Assembly: GCA_013397695.1 (NCBI GenBank)
Contig: VYZI01000029.1
Coordinates: forward strand, 272,978-336,977
Source of the DNA: Centropus unirufus
Taxonomy: Eukaryota > Chordata > Aves > Cuculiformes > Centropidae
Direction of reading: 5' to 3'
DNA length: 64,000 nt
The stretch's first letter is position 1. Each line of letters starts with the position of its first letter. The position numbers and the translations under genes are program-made. Of the stretch, positions 25,901 to 36,700 are shown piece after piece. The notes below the pieces were generated by a model that saw nothing but the letters and a program-made list of their open reading frames with translations, was not told the DNA's origin and ran no database searches.

Positions 25901-27753
25901 GATATAAGACACACAACCTAAGGGCTTTGTCTTGCAAGTTTGTTTTGACACTGTGTGCAAACACACACACTTCACAGTAGGAATACACGGCCTCTGCATT
26001 AGCTGTAATTATTGTTCCCTGAAATGAACACAATGGAAAGCCACCAAACTAACCCATTTCTAGCAACAGAATACATTTTATCATTTGCTCCAAGCACCTC
26101 AAATAATTCTAAAGTCTGGAACACCCCGGAGCAGCGTGGGATGGAATCTAACAAAGGTTCAAGAAATCAACAGCTTTGCAGAATGAGGTTTTTGCAACTT
26201 ATTTTTATATTTTACTTTTAAGATAACAGCCTGACCATCAGCAAGAAAATAGCGGGGATAAATACACTGTGAAAAATGTCATGTAAGAAACTATCCGGAG
26301 GAACAACTACAAGTAATCTCTGCTGGCATTCATACATTAGAATTCGGGAAGCCAAAGCTGAACATGGTATCTATCCTGTTTCACAAAGAAACAGCCTACA
26401 ACTTTAAAAACTAAAAGTAGCGATTGATATACACATGTTGCGAGGGAAGATTAAAGTTGGGGTCTATCCGTGACTATGGTTGTCCCATCAGCCACTCTGC
26501 TGACTCGGAGAAACGCACAGGCCATACAAGGAAAACACCTCCAAAATGCTCTGCAGTCCAACCTTAGCGTTTGGACTATGCCAGAGCCTGAATTTTGGCA
26601 AAGTGTACATGTTTCCATTACTTCAGCCTGTTACGCAGGCTCTGACATCAAAGCGACCATGTAAAAGTCAGAAAGTTCTCTCTGCAAGCCAGAAGAAGGA
26701 AAAAAAAACCCACCCCACCAAAGTAAAGACTTTCAGGAATCATTTTTCACGGATGACGTGATGGCCTGTGACCAGAACTGCATCACCTCCGAGCTCCCTT
26801 CCAGCTTTAATACCCTGCTTCATAGCATCTGCTCCTAGCAACACTGGCCATTGACAAGCGATGGTGTTAAACTACCTGGGAAATAGAAGAATTGCTGGAC
26901 TGATTGGACACTAAACAAGCTGGTTCTCCTCCATTTGAATTTTATTGAGCTGTAACGGTAGCAGAAGAAAAACCACGAGCACACGCTTGCTTAGATGTTT
27001 GTGCAAAAAAGAAAAAAAGCCCTAAAAAAACCCGTTTCGAGGTAGACATGAAAGCTTGGCAGATGATCGGCTGTTTTCAAAGCCGAGTCCTTCAAAAGAC
27101 TTAAAATAATCGCATTACTCCGTGCTTAACAGGGCTGGCATTCCCTTAGATGGCTAATATGAAATTAGCCAGCTCATATTAAATTAGCCAGCTTCTCGGA
27201 GGGTCCGCAGCAGAAGGGACATCAAGACCTGATGCTTCTCTGGAGGGAAAACCAGGATAACTGCTCAAAGCTCGCTCCGTCGGGAAAGAACAGCCAGGTG
27301 GATGGGTACGGGAAGAGCAGGAACCCAAGCGCGGGGTCTGAATTAGCGCGGCCGGGGCTGGCGCACAGCCACCCGCATCCCGGGGCAGCGCCGAGCCTGT
27401 TCCCTGCTCCCAACCCGCATCCCGGGGCAGCGCCGGGGCTGCTCCCTCCCGTCCAGCCCCGCATCCCAGACCGGCACAGACCAGCCGCCCCCTCCCCCGC
27501 AGGCAGCCGCGTTCCAATGACTTTCGGGACGCGGCGGGATGCCCCGCGCCGCTCCCAGCCCCGGCGGTGCCACAAGGACGGCCGATCCCGGCACAATCAA
27601 TGCCCGCGGGAGCCGCGATAGCGCGGACGGCGGCGGGGATCGCTCCCCGAGCCGCGGGAGAGAGGAATCGAATCCCTCGCGTCCCCACGCCGGGCGGGAT
27701 GCACCCATCCCGGCATCCCGAAGGCACGGCGGCTCCCTCTCCCTCTCACTTAC
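22994..27753 (-). other. KATNA1: KATNA1 intron 1 (inferred)
   Basis: Bounded by the acceptor at 22994 and a strong donor GTAAGTGAG on the minus strand (complement at 27745-27753). About 4.8 kb with no recognised exon, RNA gene or well-preserved repeat; several A-rich runs are present. The donor choice is an inference from consensus and its position inside the CpG island. Confidence 0.5.
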
Positions 27754-27990
27754 TCCTCTCCAGAGCTTGGCCCCACCGCAGCACCAGCTCCCAGCAACCA
27801 CGACCCCTCCGCTTCCTTCCTCCTCTTCCTCCTCCAGCGGCGCTGACCCCACCCCCAGTCCGGCCGCCGCCTCCTCCTCCTCCTCCTCCTCCTCCTCCTC
27901 CCGCCGCCGCCGGCAGTTTGAAGGCAAATCCGGCTGCGTCACTTCCAGCCCGGCCGGGCGGCGGGGGTGGGTGTCGCGGAATTAGAGGGT
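27330..27990. promoter_or_regulatory. KATNA1: CpG island, KATNA1 promoter and probable non-coding exon 1
   Basis: GC-rich, CpG-dense sequence that contrasts sharply with the AT-rich flanks, lying upstream of the first coding KATNA1 exon. It contains a (TCC)n tract near 27866-27900. On the minus strand a consensus splice donor GTAAGTGAG follows 27754, so a 5' UTR exon of roughly 27754-27950 is likely. Open frames through the island on both strands are composition artefacts. Confidence 0.72.
27866..27900. repeat. (TCC)n microsatellite in CpG island
   Basis: Uninterrupted cct/tcc triplets next to ccgccgccg. On the KATNA1 strand this is a polypurine GGA run, probably in or near the 5' UTR. Confidence 0.85.
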
Positions 27991-28607
27991 GATCCGCCCA
28001 ACCGGGCTGAGCACACGGCGATGCGTGTTGTAGCGTTATCCACTGGTGCCGAAAATGCCGGCAGATAAACTCTCCAAGACTCGTTCTGGAGTTTTGGAGG
28101 AAGCCAGAGTCCTTCATCAGACTGGGGCGCCACGAGGGAGCGAGCTCCATCCATCACGTGCAGCAGGACAAAAGCTGGGGACAGAATGTATTTCCCTCTA
28201 ACGTGCACACGTATGAATTTCCCCAAAATCTTGTGCATATTCTATTACTTTCCCAGGTCTACTACTACTACTACTATTATTATTATTATTATTATTATTA
28301 AGAACATTACTCTTTCTCATTTGGAGCTGGCTCCAGCTCTGCCTGCCCTCGCGTTTGGGATGGGGAGAGGCTGCAAATGGGGGTGGTCACAGGGAAAGAG
28401 ATCTCTGCAGCCCAGCCCAGACTGCACACAAGATGCTATCAGCTCCAGAGAACGAACAGTCTCTGGGAAGCACTTTTGGGGAGAAAACGTGCCATCGGGG
28501 GGAAATTATGTCTTAACTGCAAAAAAAAAAACAATTACTTAGATAAAACTTTAGCTTAAATAAAAAATATTCCACTTTTTGTGATACTACTTCTTGTGTC
28601 AGTGCTG
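27972..28607 (-). repeat. LTR-like dispersed repeat, copy 1
   Basis: From about 28040 to 28570 this sequence aligns by eye with 54670-55165, sharing long blocks such as ctattactttcccaggtcta, tggagctggctccagctctg and gaacagtctctgggaagcac. The minus-strand reading could start TGTCAG near 28607 and end CGCGACA near 27972, consistent with a TG...CA LTR of ~635 bases, but no target-site duplication is obvious. No viral coding sequence flanks it, so it would be a solo LTR. The family was not identified. Confidence 0.55.
28261..28299. repeat. (ACT)5(ATT)8 compound microsatellite
   Basis: Five act units are followed by eight att units inside LTR-like copy 1. The other copy has only a short unexpanded sequence at the same position (after tcccaggtctac). 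Confidence 0.9.
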
Positions 28608-28711
28608 ACACCGATGAGCTGCTTTTTTTCTTTATTTCCTTATAAAATTAAGAACGCAAAAAGGGGCTTAGGGAACGAACGTTAAAAAAAAAGGAGAAAA
28701 AAAAAAGTCGC

Positions 28712-28782
28712 TGCATTGGCCGGGAATCGAACCCGGGCCTCCCGCGTGGCAGGCGAGAATTCTACCACTGAACCACCAATGC
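28712..28782 (-). tRNA. tRNA-Gly (anticodon GCC)
   Basis: A 71-nt cloverleaf on the minus strand. The 5' acceptor strand GCATTGG pairs with 3' CCAATGC, followed by discriminator A. The D-arm is TGGTTCAGTGGTA (also the A box), the anticodon arm has loop CTGCCAC with GCC at 28750-28748, and the T-arm contains GGTTCGATTCC (B box). There is no intron and CCA is not encoded. A T-run directly downstream on the minus strand (complement of 28697-28706) is the Pol III terminator. No mismatches are seen in any stem, so it is probably functional. Confidence 0.97.
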
Positions 28783-28789
28783 TTACGTT

Positions 28790-30800
28790 GCTCGATGTTC
28801 CCGCCTTTCTCCCTTGAATGTGACTTGGAGGATTGCGCCTGCGCCCCCCGCACCGTCGAACGGCCGCGGCGGGGCGGGAAACCCAGAGGCGTCGGTTTTG
28901 TTTTACCACATCTATTCCTGTCCTGAATTTCAAATGCCGTTTCTGTATTACTTCAGGTACAAGGGAAAGCGAGCTGCTGCTGAGGGATTCGAAGCGCTCC
29001 TGCACCACATCACGTGGTTGATGTGAGCTGGGAGGATTTTACCCTTTTTCTGTTGGTAAAAGAATGAATGAAAAGCGGGGCTGTACTTCCACCCCGAAAC
29101 CAAAGGCAGAAGAATTAGGATGTAACACAGTCTCTGCACTAAGACATCGGTTTCTGTATCGACCGTCTGAGGTGTGCACTTAAAGAAGTGGATTTTCTCC
29201 AAGGAAAGCAACAGCTTCATGATACGCAATGTATACATAATAAATAAATAAGATTTAATTCCATTGATGAAAGAGGCAATAGATGGGAAAATGCACCAAT
29301 AAATTGAACTCTTGAACATTAAAAAAGTATATGTTTGAGAACAGGTTACAAACCTGAGGTGACAGCTAAGTACAATAACATTTCTGCTATTAAACATGCC
29401 TTTTTTTAACTTGGTAGAGTTGCTGCAGCATAAAGGGGGCTCGGGGGAAAAGGATGTGAACAAGATAGAAAGAAAAATGATTGCATTTGGGCAACAAATG
29501 TTTGTATTTCGTATTTGATTAGCCAAACCAAAAATGTGATTCTCACTTCTGATAAAGATTTCATGGTGTTTTTATTACCCCAGCAGATGCTATGCTACAA
29601 AAACCGATTCTGAGAAAACAGAAGCAGTTTCTGAAGCTGAAGAATGGCACCGATTTCCCTAGCTGATAATTCAGGCTGTTCACTAGGGCTACAGTTCTTT
29701 CTCTGTGCTGAAGTTACTTCCAAAGAAGCATCAATGCAGCCATCCACTCATGTCCCCCAGGTCAAACATGCACGTGGAACCAAGAGTTCCATCAGCAGGA
29801 GCAAGGAACCCCCAGCTCCTCAACTCTCCTGGGCACAGACAAGACACACAGGAAATCTGATGCTCCCGCTTGAAGGGGACGGGTGCTCCAGGGCACTGAC
29901 TGGGGAATTCAGCATAGAATATCTACATTCCTTTCATACAAACATTAGGGGACTTGGAAATTATGGTCCAAGCGAGTGCCACGTGACCCTCTCAAACCCA
30001 ACCATACCAGTGAGCAGTCAGAGATGATGTGCCACACGCACAGCTGGACTGCAGGCACGCAGACCTGGCAAAAGGGGATGTCCGTGTCATGACAGAGACA
30101 AGTACACAACATCCAAAAGACCAGTGAGTCACTTACTATGCCTGTGAGATAATGTAACATTGTTACATTTACTAACGAGGCACATAATGAAGGAATCATT
30201 TGCTTAAGCGGAATTGCGTGGTGGTCTAGGTATTTAATTAGAAGATTCAAAAGAACTGACAGTCAGAAAGGTATTTATAATACAAAAAAAGACATTATAT
30301 ATACATATACACACGCTGAACACGTCTATATATATCGGCGTAGATATATATAAATCAGTAAACTTGAATAGTGCCTTTATTAAGAGCATCTTAAGGCATT
30401 CATATATTTTTACTGTGACATTGACCCAATTTATCATCTTTCTGCTTTAGCTGAATTAAAGCAAACAGATTAAAGGACTGATCTGAAACACGGGAAGCAT
30501 CTGAAACTAGAGCCTAATAGTATCTTGGGTGACAGCAGCATCATCTAAAAACTCACCCAGCTGCACTGCCTGATAGCTGAATAATATTAAAAAGAGTCTA
30601 AATAAATCATTCCCACTCACAGCTTTGCAACAGCAGAAGATAAGTTAGTCTCAAAGAGACTATCTAGCCATATATTCTATAGATCCTATTACAAATCAAG
30701 GACAGAAAAGATACAGCAAGAGGGCCTGCCCTAGGATAGAATGCCACTGAATATCAAATAGTATTTACAGTACAGTTATAGGATTATAGCACATTTTATA
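28790..30800. other. Intergenic region between tRNA-Gly/KATNA1 and LATS1 3' end
   Basis: A small GC-rich block (about 28838-28885) lies just 5' of the tRNA. The rest is AT-rich with low-complexity TATA-type sequence near 30295-30350. The 192-codon minus frame at 28948-29526 is AT-rich, hydrophobic and without a motif. No gene recognised. Confidence 0.5.
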
Positions 30801-30819
30801 AATACAATTCACATGTATA

Positions 30820-33736
30820 CAAGGGCACATAAAAGAGAAATTTATTTTCATGCTTTACAAAGTGAAAGTAACCGGAACTAAAACTCACTGCAGAATTCCA
30901 CAGCTGCTGGTTAGGAGCCTTTTCTCAACTGCCTGTGCAAACCAATCCCCACCACAGGTCACCGGATAAACACCCAAATTTTACAAGCAGCAGCTATGAA
31001 GAATCTCAGCGGACTCTGAATCTACTGAATCTACTACATATGAAACGTGACCTTTCAAAACATGGGTAACGCAGAGCATGTTGGAGAGCTGTGACAACAT
31101 TGATGTGTAACTGACTTTCCCTAGCAAAGTCTAAAGATGTGACCTCTTCCTATATTTGTCTAAAAATGGTAAAACAATAGTTAATATTTCAGTACTCACA
31201 TATGTGCTTAAAAGACTCAACAATTTTCTTTAATAAAAGACATTGGTTTTGCTTGTATAGAGCCATGGTGCCTTTACAGGACCCTTTTTTCTCCTTTTTT
31301 AACACATTGGGTAGAGACCAGTAACAGCATTAAACAGGAATATACCACAACACGATGCAGGCAGAAGAGAAATATACTCAGATAAAAAGGCAATTTTAAT
31401 GAAGAATTGACATTCTTTTCTCTGCACACTTCACAAATGGTAAGGCAGGCTTGATTAAATTACCTTTAGCCAGTAATATATTATACTTTACTCCAAGACA
31501 AGTAGACCAGTTTTACTGGGATATTTACTATGAAGAAGGATAATCTTAAAAGTTTATTTACATGGAACACAATATTTTTATTTTTTTACATAAATATAAA
31601 AGGGAGTAGTTATATGCTGCGATCAATAATATTGAAGCTAACCAAAATGAATCTGAAAAAACTAATCTACTTCAACAGCTGTGGAACAGGCAGACAGAAC
31701 ATGAATTATTTCATTAAGCTACAAACCCATTTCATTACAGAAAGTAACTAATCACCGGCTTGAGAAAAGAATACCTTTTTTCATAAGCCCCTTGCAAACA
31801 TGACAAGCACTTCACAGCGGAGGGGTGAACTTCCACAAATACTTTCTCCTGTGACCAAGACTGTTTAAGATGATTCCCCTCGGCCAACCCTCTTTATGGC
31901 AGTTCACTCCTTGCTTAGTTATGCCAATAGAAATCCCTCACTGGACCACACTGGACAATGGATCTGGCAAATGAACACGCTTGTAGGAAAGCAAGCTCCA
32001 AATGCTGAACTCCAAGCAGTTTTTTCACTGATCTAGTACTTAGGACAGTGCTACAGAGAGTTGCACCAGCACAGAGAGACAATGAAGTTGAAGACAGACA
32101 GGGAAAAAATGGCCAGAACCACACAAGAATTTCTTTGACCAGCTTGGTGAGAAAACTGGCGTTTGCTGCAAGAACAGCCATGAACACTAATTTCATGATG
32201 TTTAGATAGTCAGGATGCCAGCACAGTGGCACTAACAATAACTTAATAAAACAGTAACGCTTACAGGCACATTATTAGACTGTCCATTGGAATTCAGTTC
32301 CAAGGAGGAAGAAATGTTTTAAAAGACATGAAACTTACTAAAAATAGTGCAGTTTCTTTACCATTGTGTTAGCTTCAGAAGAAAGGAGGAGACAGATAAA
32401 TCCTGTAACTTTTCTGCCTCTCACCTCCATCTCCTGATTTGCTCAGAGGGTTGCCCCCCTTACTGCTCCCAGTAACCTCAACAGGCTCTGTACCCTCGCA
32501 CCATGAGATCCAAGGGGGTGCCTGCTCACCTGCTGTGGGAAACTATGGAAACAGCAATGCAGAAGGCACCAGACACAGCCCTAACTTCCTAAATCTGTGC
32601 TGAACTGGGCGGACCACAGAGGCTGTAGTGAGGGCTTAGAGGGACTGGTGCATGGCATTTCTCCTCACCGTTTGTGTAACTAAGAGGAAAAAACATTAAA
32701 GCTAAGTGAAACTGCTGTCCAGAACAACAGTCTCAAAAGCCAAAAATTTACAATTTTTCCCACTACAATCTCGAGCCTATAATACAATATTCTAAATTTC
32801 ATTTTTCAAAATTTAAATTCCACCTAAAGCATAACTGTACACGCTTTACAGTTTGGTTGTAGTCAGAAAATAAAACTAGATTTCAGGAAGCGTTTTTGCT
32901 AAAGCTTTTTATCCTCGCATAACTATAGGAGAACCCATGAAAGGTGACAATCAAGTTGGTTCATAGTAAGCAGTCCTACTGCTTTCACAGAGGATCAGTC
33001 ACATGATACAGCATTTCCTATGCCATATTCAATTACTACTTAATAAAATACTAGTGATAATGTTTTTTTCACTTTACAATCATACTGTAGTCCCAACTGA
33101 CACTTTCTTGTTCTGAAGCTGAGAACTATGCCATTAACACAGCAGCTGGAAACATTTCACCAGATGGCTCGGTTTTTCCAACCCTGTCAATAATTAGGCT
33201 AAACACAGTGAGGAGTGAGGGTACAGCAGCTTTTTTTCCCCCCTCTTCAGAACTGTATTGGAGAGCTTTATTAGTGTAAAGTAGGTTTTATATTTGGTTA
33301 ATACAAGGAAAAACCATCAGTAAAAATCCTGCAAAGGATACTTGTTTTCTAAAATTATTCAGTATATGTACAAATAGATATCAGGCATCATCTAAGTAAA
33401 AAAGAAACATAATGATCACTATTTCCTATTTTTAGTACTGAGAGTAAACTGATGATAAAATTCAAGTGGGATTTTTTTTCACTTAACATCAGATCTCTTC
33501 TATATTAAACAATTGACAATGTTGGAATAAATTAAAATTTGAGAAGGATCTCCTTGTATTCTGGGAAAGCAAAATGTACAGAGAGGGAAAGATAAGATAC
33601 GATTTTTAGTGTTTTAAAAAAAATAAATTGTGCATTTATTTAGCCTAGCAGTCTCCTCTTGGTTCTCTCAGTAGAGACTTATAAAAAATTGCAGCTGTAA
33701 ATTATGTTTATTTAGCTTTTCGTCTTTATTCCTCTA
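30820..33736 (-). other. LATS1: LATS1 3' UTR (probable extent)
   Basis: AT-rich non-coding sequence follows the LATS1 stop. AATAAA on the minus strand occurs at 30841-30846 (TTTATT on +), followed on that strand by a T/GT-rich stretch, which would give a ~2.9 kb 3' UTR. Further candidates are at 30376-30381 and about 31555. The extent is inferred; nearer signals could produce shorter isoforms. Confidence 0.4.
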
Positions 33737-36700
33737 CTAAACATAAACCAGGTCACGATTTTGAACTCCTCTACATGCCTGTTCATCATCATCATCATCA
33801 TCTGACTGCTGTTCTGAGCTTTGAGAACTCCCATACTCATACTCAATGGGCTTTGGATTGTTGTATGGGTAGCCATTGTCATCAAAAAATCTTCGGAAAG
33901 TGAATTCATAAAAGGCATGCTCAGGATGCTTCCCATTTTTGTACCACCCATTAAGTGTATCGTTTCTGTTCCCTTCCTTATCATCATCACTCCACAATTT
34001 ATCTGGGTCAACTGGATCAAAGTTGGATGTGTCTGTAGGATGAGCAATTTTGGGGATATAGAAAGCCGACTGCCGGCGTAGGTCGCTTGAAAAATCAATC
34101 GTTTTAAAAAATGGATGAGCTTTTATTTCATCCGCACCGTTTTTGCCTAAGCGATCTTCTGGCCCTCGGCAGAGTTTAATGATCAGGTCAGAGGCCTCTG
34201 GAGATAATTTAGCTTGAGGTGGAATATGAAGTGCAGTTTGCCAGTTGATAACCTTTAAAGCAAAAAGAGGCATTATTCTACTTACAATTTCAGAAAAAGT
34301 ATAGTGAAAATTAAAACAACAAAACAACTCAAAACAGCCACAAAGCAAGCACTCATAGGTATTTTCAGGCTACAAAGGGGAAAATGTGAAGCTGCTCTTT
34401 CAGAAATGCATGGAGTATTTTATCAGGAAATATGGCAAAATCTATATAAAGTTTATTCACATTCCAAACCTAAACTGGAGTCTGGCATAGAATGCTCCCG
34501 CTATAAACTAACAAAGATACCAAAACCCAGCACCTGGAATTTAAGATCAGGCATGTGGATTACAATCTTAAAAAGGCAGTGAGGCAAATTAATTTAAATG
34601 TATTTGATGCACTGGAAAGATCAATCGATTTAAAGTTAAAAACAATTAAGACTGCACTATGCTTGAGCTAATGAGCATCCTGCAAGCTGAATGCAGCCTT
34701 GCCAAAACGGCACGTGCAGAAGATTGTCCTGGGTGGTTTCTCTGAAACAGCTGGGGCTCAGGAAGGAAGGGACCAATGGCTCTGAGCTGTCAGTAACCCC
34801 GAGCAGCCACAGTCACCTGCTGCTCCTCCACCTTTGCATGTTTAGCACCTGCAGATAAATCACCAAAGGAAACCCTCTGCAGGTAAAGAAGCACAGAAGC
34901 CAAGTGGTGGGAAAAGAACACCCAGATGGTGGAAGAGGAGAAGAAAGTGGAAAGGATGGCTGGAACAGGTGCTAGAAGTGAAAGGGAACGGCTGAATGTG
35001 ATTTTCAGTTGGCATGTTTATTGTATGATCAAGATACAAGATACAAATATAATGCTTGAAGTCCCTTTCCAAAGGAAGGGCACCACCACAATAAAGTTTA
35101 AAAACTTGTTATAACGTGTATGACATGCTTGGACAGAGCTGCACTCGCAAAAACCACCTTTGATTTCATTAGAAATTAGAAAGGCTACGTAAATTTCAAT
35201 CCTGCTTTTTCAGGCTATCAATGCCAGGCTTTTAAAGTTACCTTCATTTGTGTTTCCAGTGGTGTTTGTGCCAGGAATGGAGGCTGCCCCACTAACATTT
35301 CAAAGAGAATTACTCCAACGCTCCACCAGTCACACAACTGCGTGTAACCTGAAATGACGTCAAAACAAGGTGTCAAAACCCTTGGGATAATTTTCGTTTT
35401 GTATTCTAAGAATAAAAAAGATGCACAAGATAATCCTATTCAATACCTGACAAGATTTCCACACTAAACGCCATTTATTTTTTGTCAAAATATCACGTAC
35501 TAGGGAAAAGTGGCAGTGCAAGAAAGGCGAAGCAGGCTACCTTAGTATCAGTTACTTTGCAACAAGGTTCCAGGACAGAAATGCATTACCTGTTCGTAAC
35601 AGCACTTCCGGGGCAATGTAATTGGGCGTGCCAACAAGGGAATGGGCCAGGCAGCGCTGGTGCTGGCGCGCAGCCCGACGCTCCAGTGGCTTCAGCCTGT
35701 CTCCACACCTGCAGTTTGCTGGGTCACCCCATTCGTTGCTGAAATCCATACTGTCCTGACGTGCGTGATCCCCTGTAAGTGAGCGAGAAAGATGACAAAA
35801 TCTAGGAAGACTGCTTTAGCTCTTATCTAGCATGGCATTTCATCCATTAATATTGCCTGTTATAGGATGAAATCTGTTTCAACACCCACTTTTGAGAGTT
35901 AAACCAGCCACTAACATCAGGATTTTGACTTTTTGCTTATGACATAAAACGCCAACTTTGGAGGGCACTTTTTTTTTTAAGTTAATTTTTGGCATAACTA
36001 TGACAAAGTATTGAGTTTGATCTGTTTCGTTTTTCCCTAACACAACCACATTGTACAGGGCGTATATTGTTCCTGTTCTTATGTAAGCAGAAAAACCCCA
36101 ATAATTAAAGCATCAGAATGAACTTCTCTCCATAGGTTGTGTAATGGTCTAGCCTAAGATACATGACATTTTAATAAAAACAAGTCAAAAGCCAATTAAA
36201 AATTGTTTGGAAGGCACACTTTGGTTTTTAAAAATTAAACCTATTACGCAATCTGTATTTTACCACTCTCAGCACCATGAATTTTTTTCTTTCTTTTTGT
36301 TGTTTTGTTTAGCTGTTGTTTTAAGTAATCAAATGGGATTTTTAAAACTCCACTTCAATCTTCCTCAGAAATCAACAGGTTACACTAAAAGGAAGTACAT
36401 GAGACACACAGAACTTGGGGCAAGGTTTTTAAGAACAATTAAATTTAAAGTATCCGTCCTACCTTTAACACAGAGCTAGGGCTGCTGTCTAAGCAATTAC
36501 CTTGTGACTGTGGCGCTTATCTCTCTCCCAATTTCAGAAGCCACAACTGGGAAAAACTTAGAGCAGCACAGCTCATTCCTCCTCCCTTAAGGAATCAATG
36601 CTCACATTTACAAACGCTAACTAAACTCTGCTTTCTATAGTTTGACTGCTGGGCAAACATATTGTTAGAGGTGTTATTATTCAGAAAGGAAAGTGCCCAA

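Noticed and set aside
27179..28150. Several long frames on both strands through the KATNA1 CpG island
   Set aside because: GC-rich DNA lacks stop codons by composition; products are Pro/Gly/Arg/Ser runs from triplet repeats.
28948..29526. 192-codon minus strand open frame upstream of the tRNA
   Set aside because: AT-rich composition giving a Phe/Leu/Ile-rich product without motif; overlaps no expected gene in this synteny block.
31915..32238. 107-codon minus frame in the probable LATS1 3' UTR
   Set aside because: Cys/Ser/Leu-rich with no domain, inside the expected 3' UTR of a neighbouring gene on the same strand.
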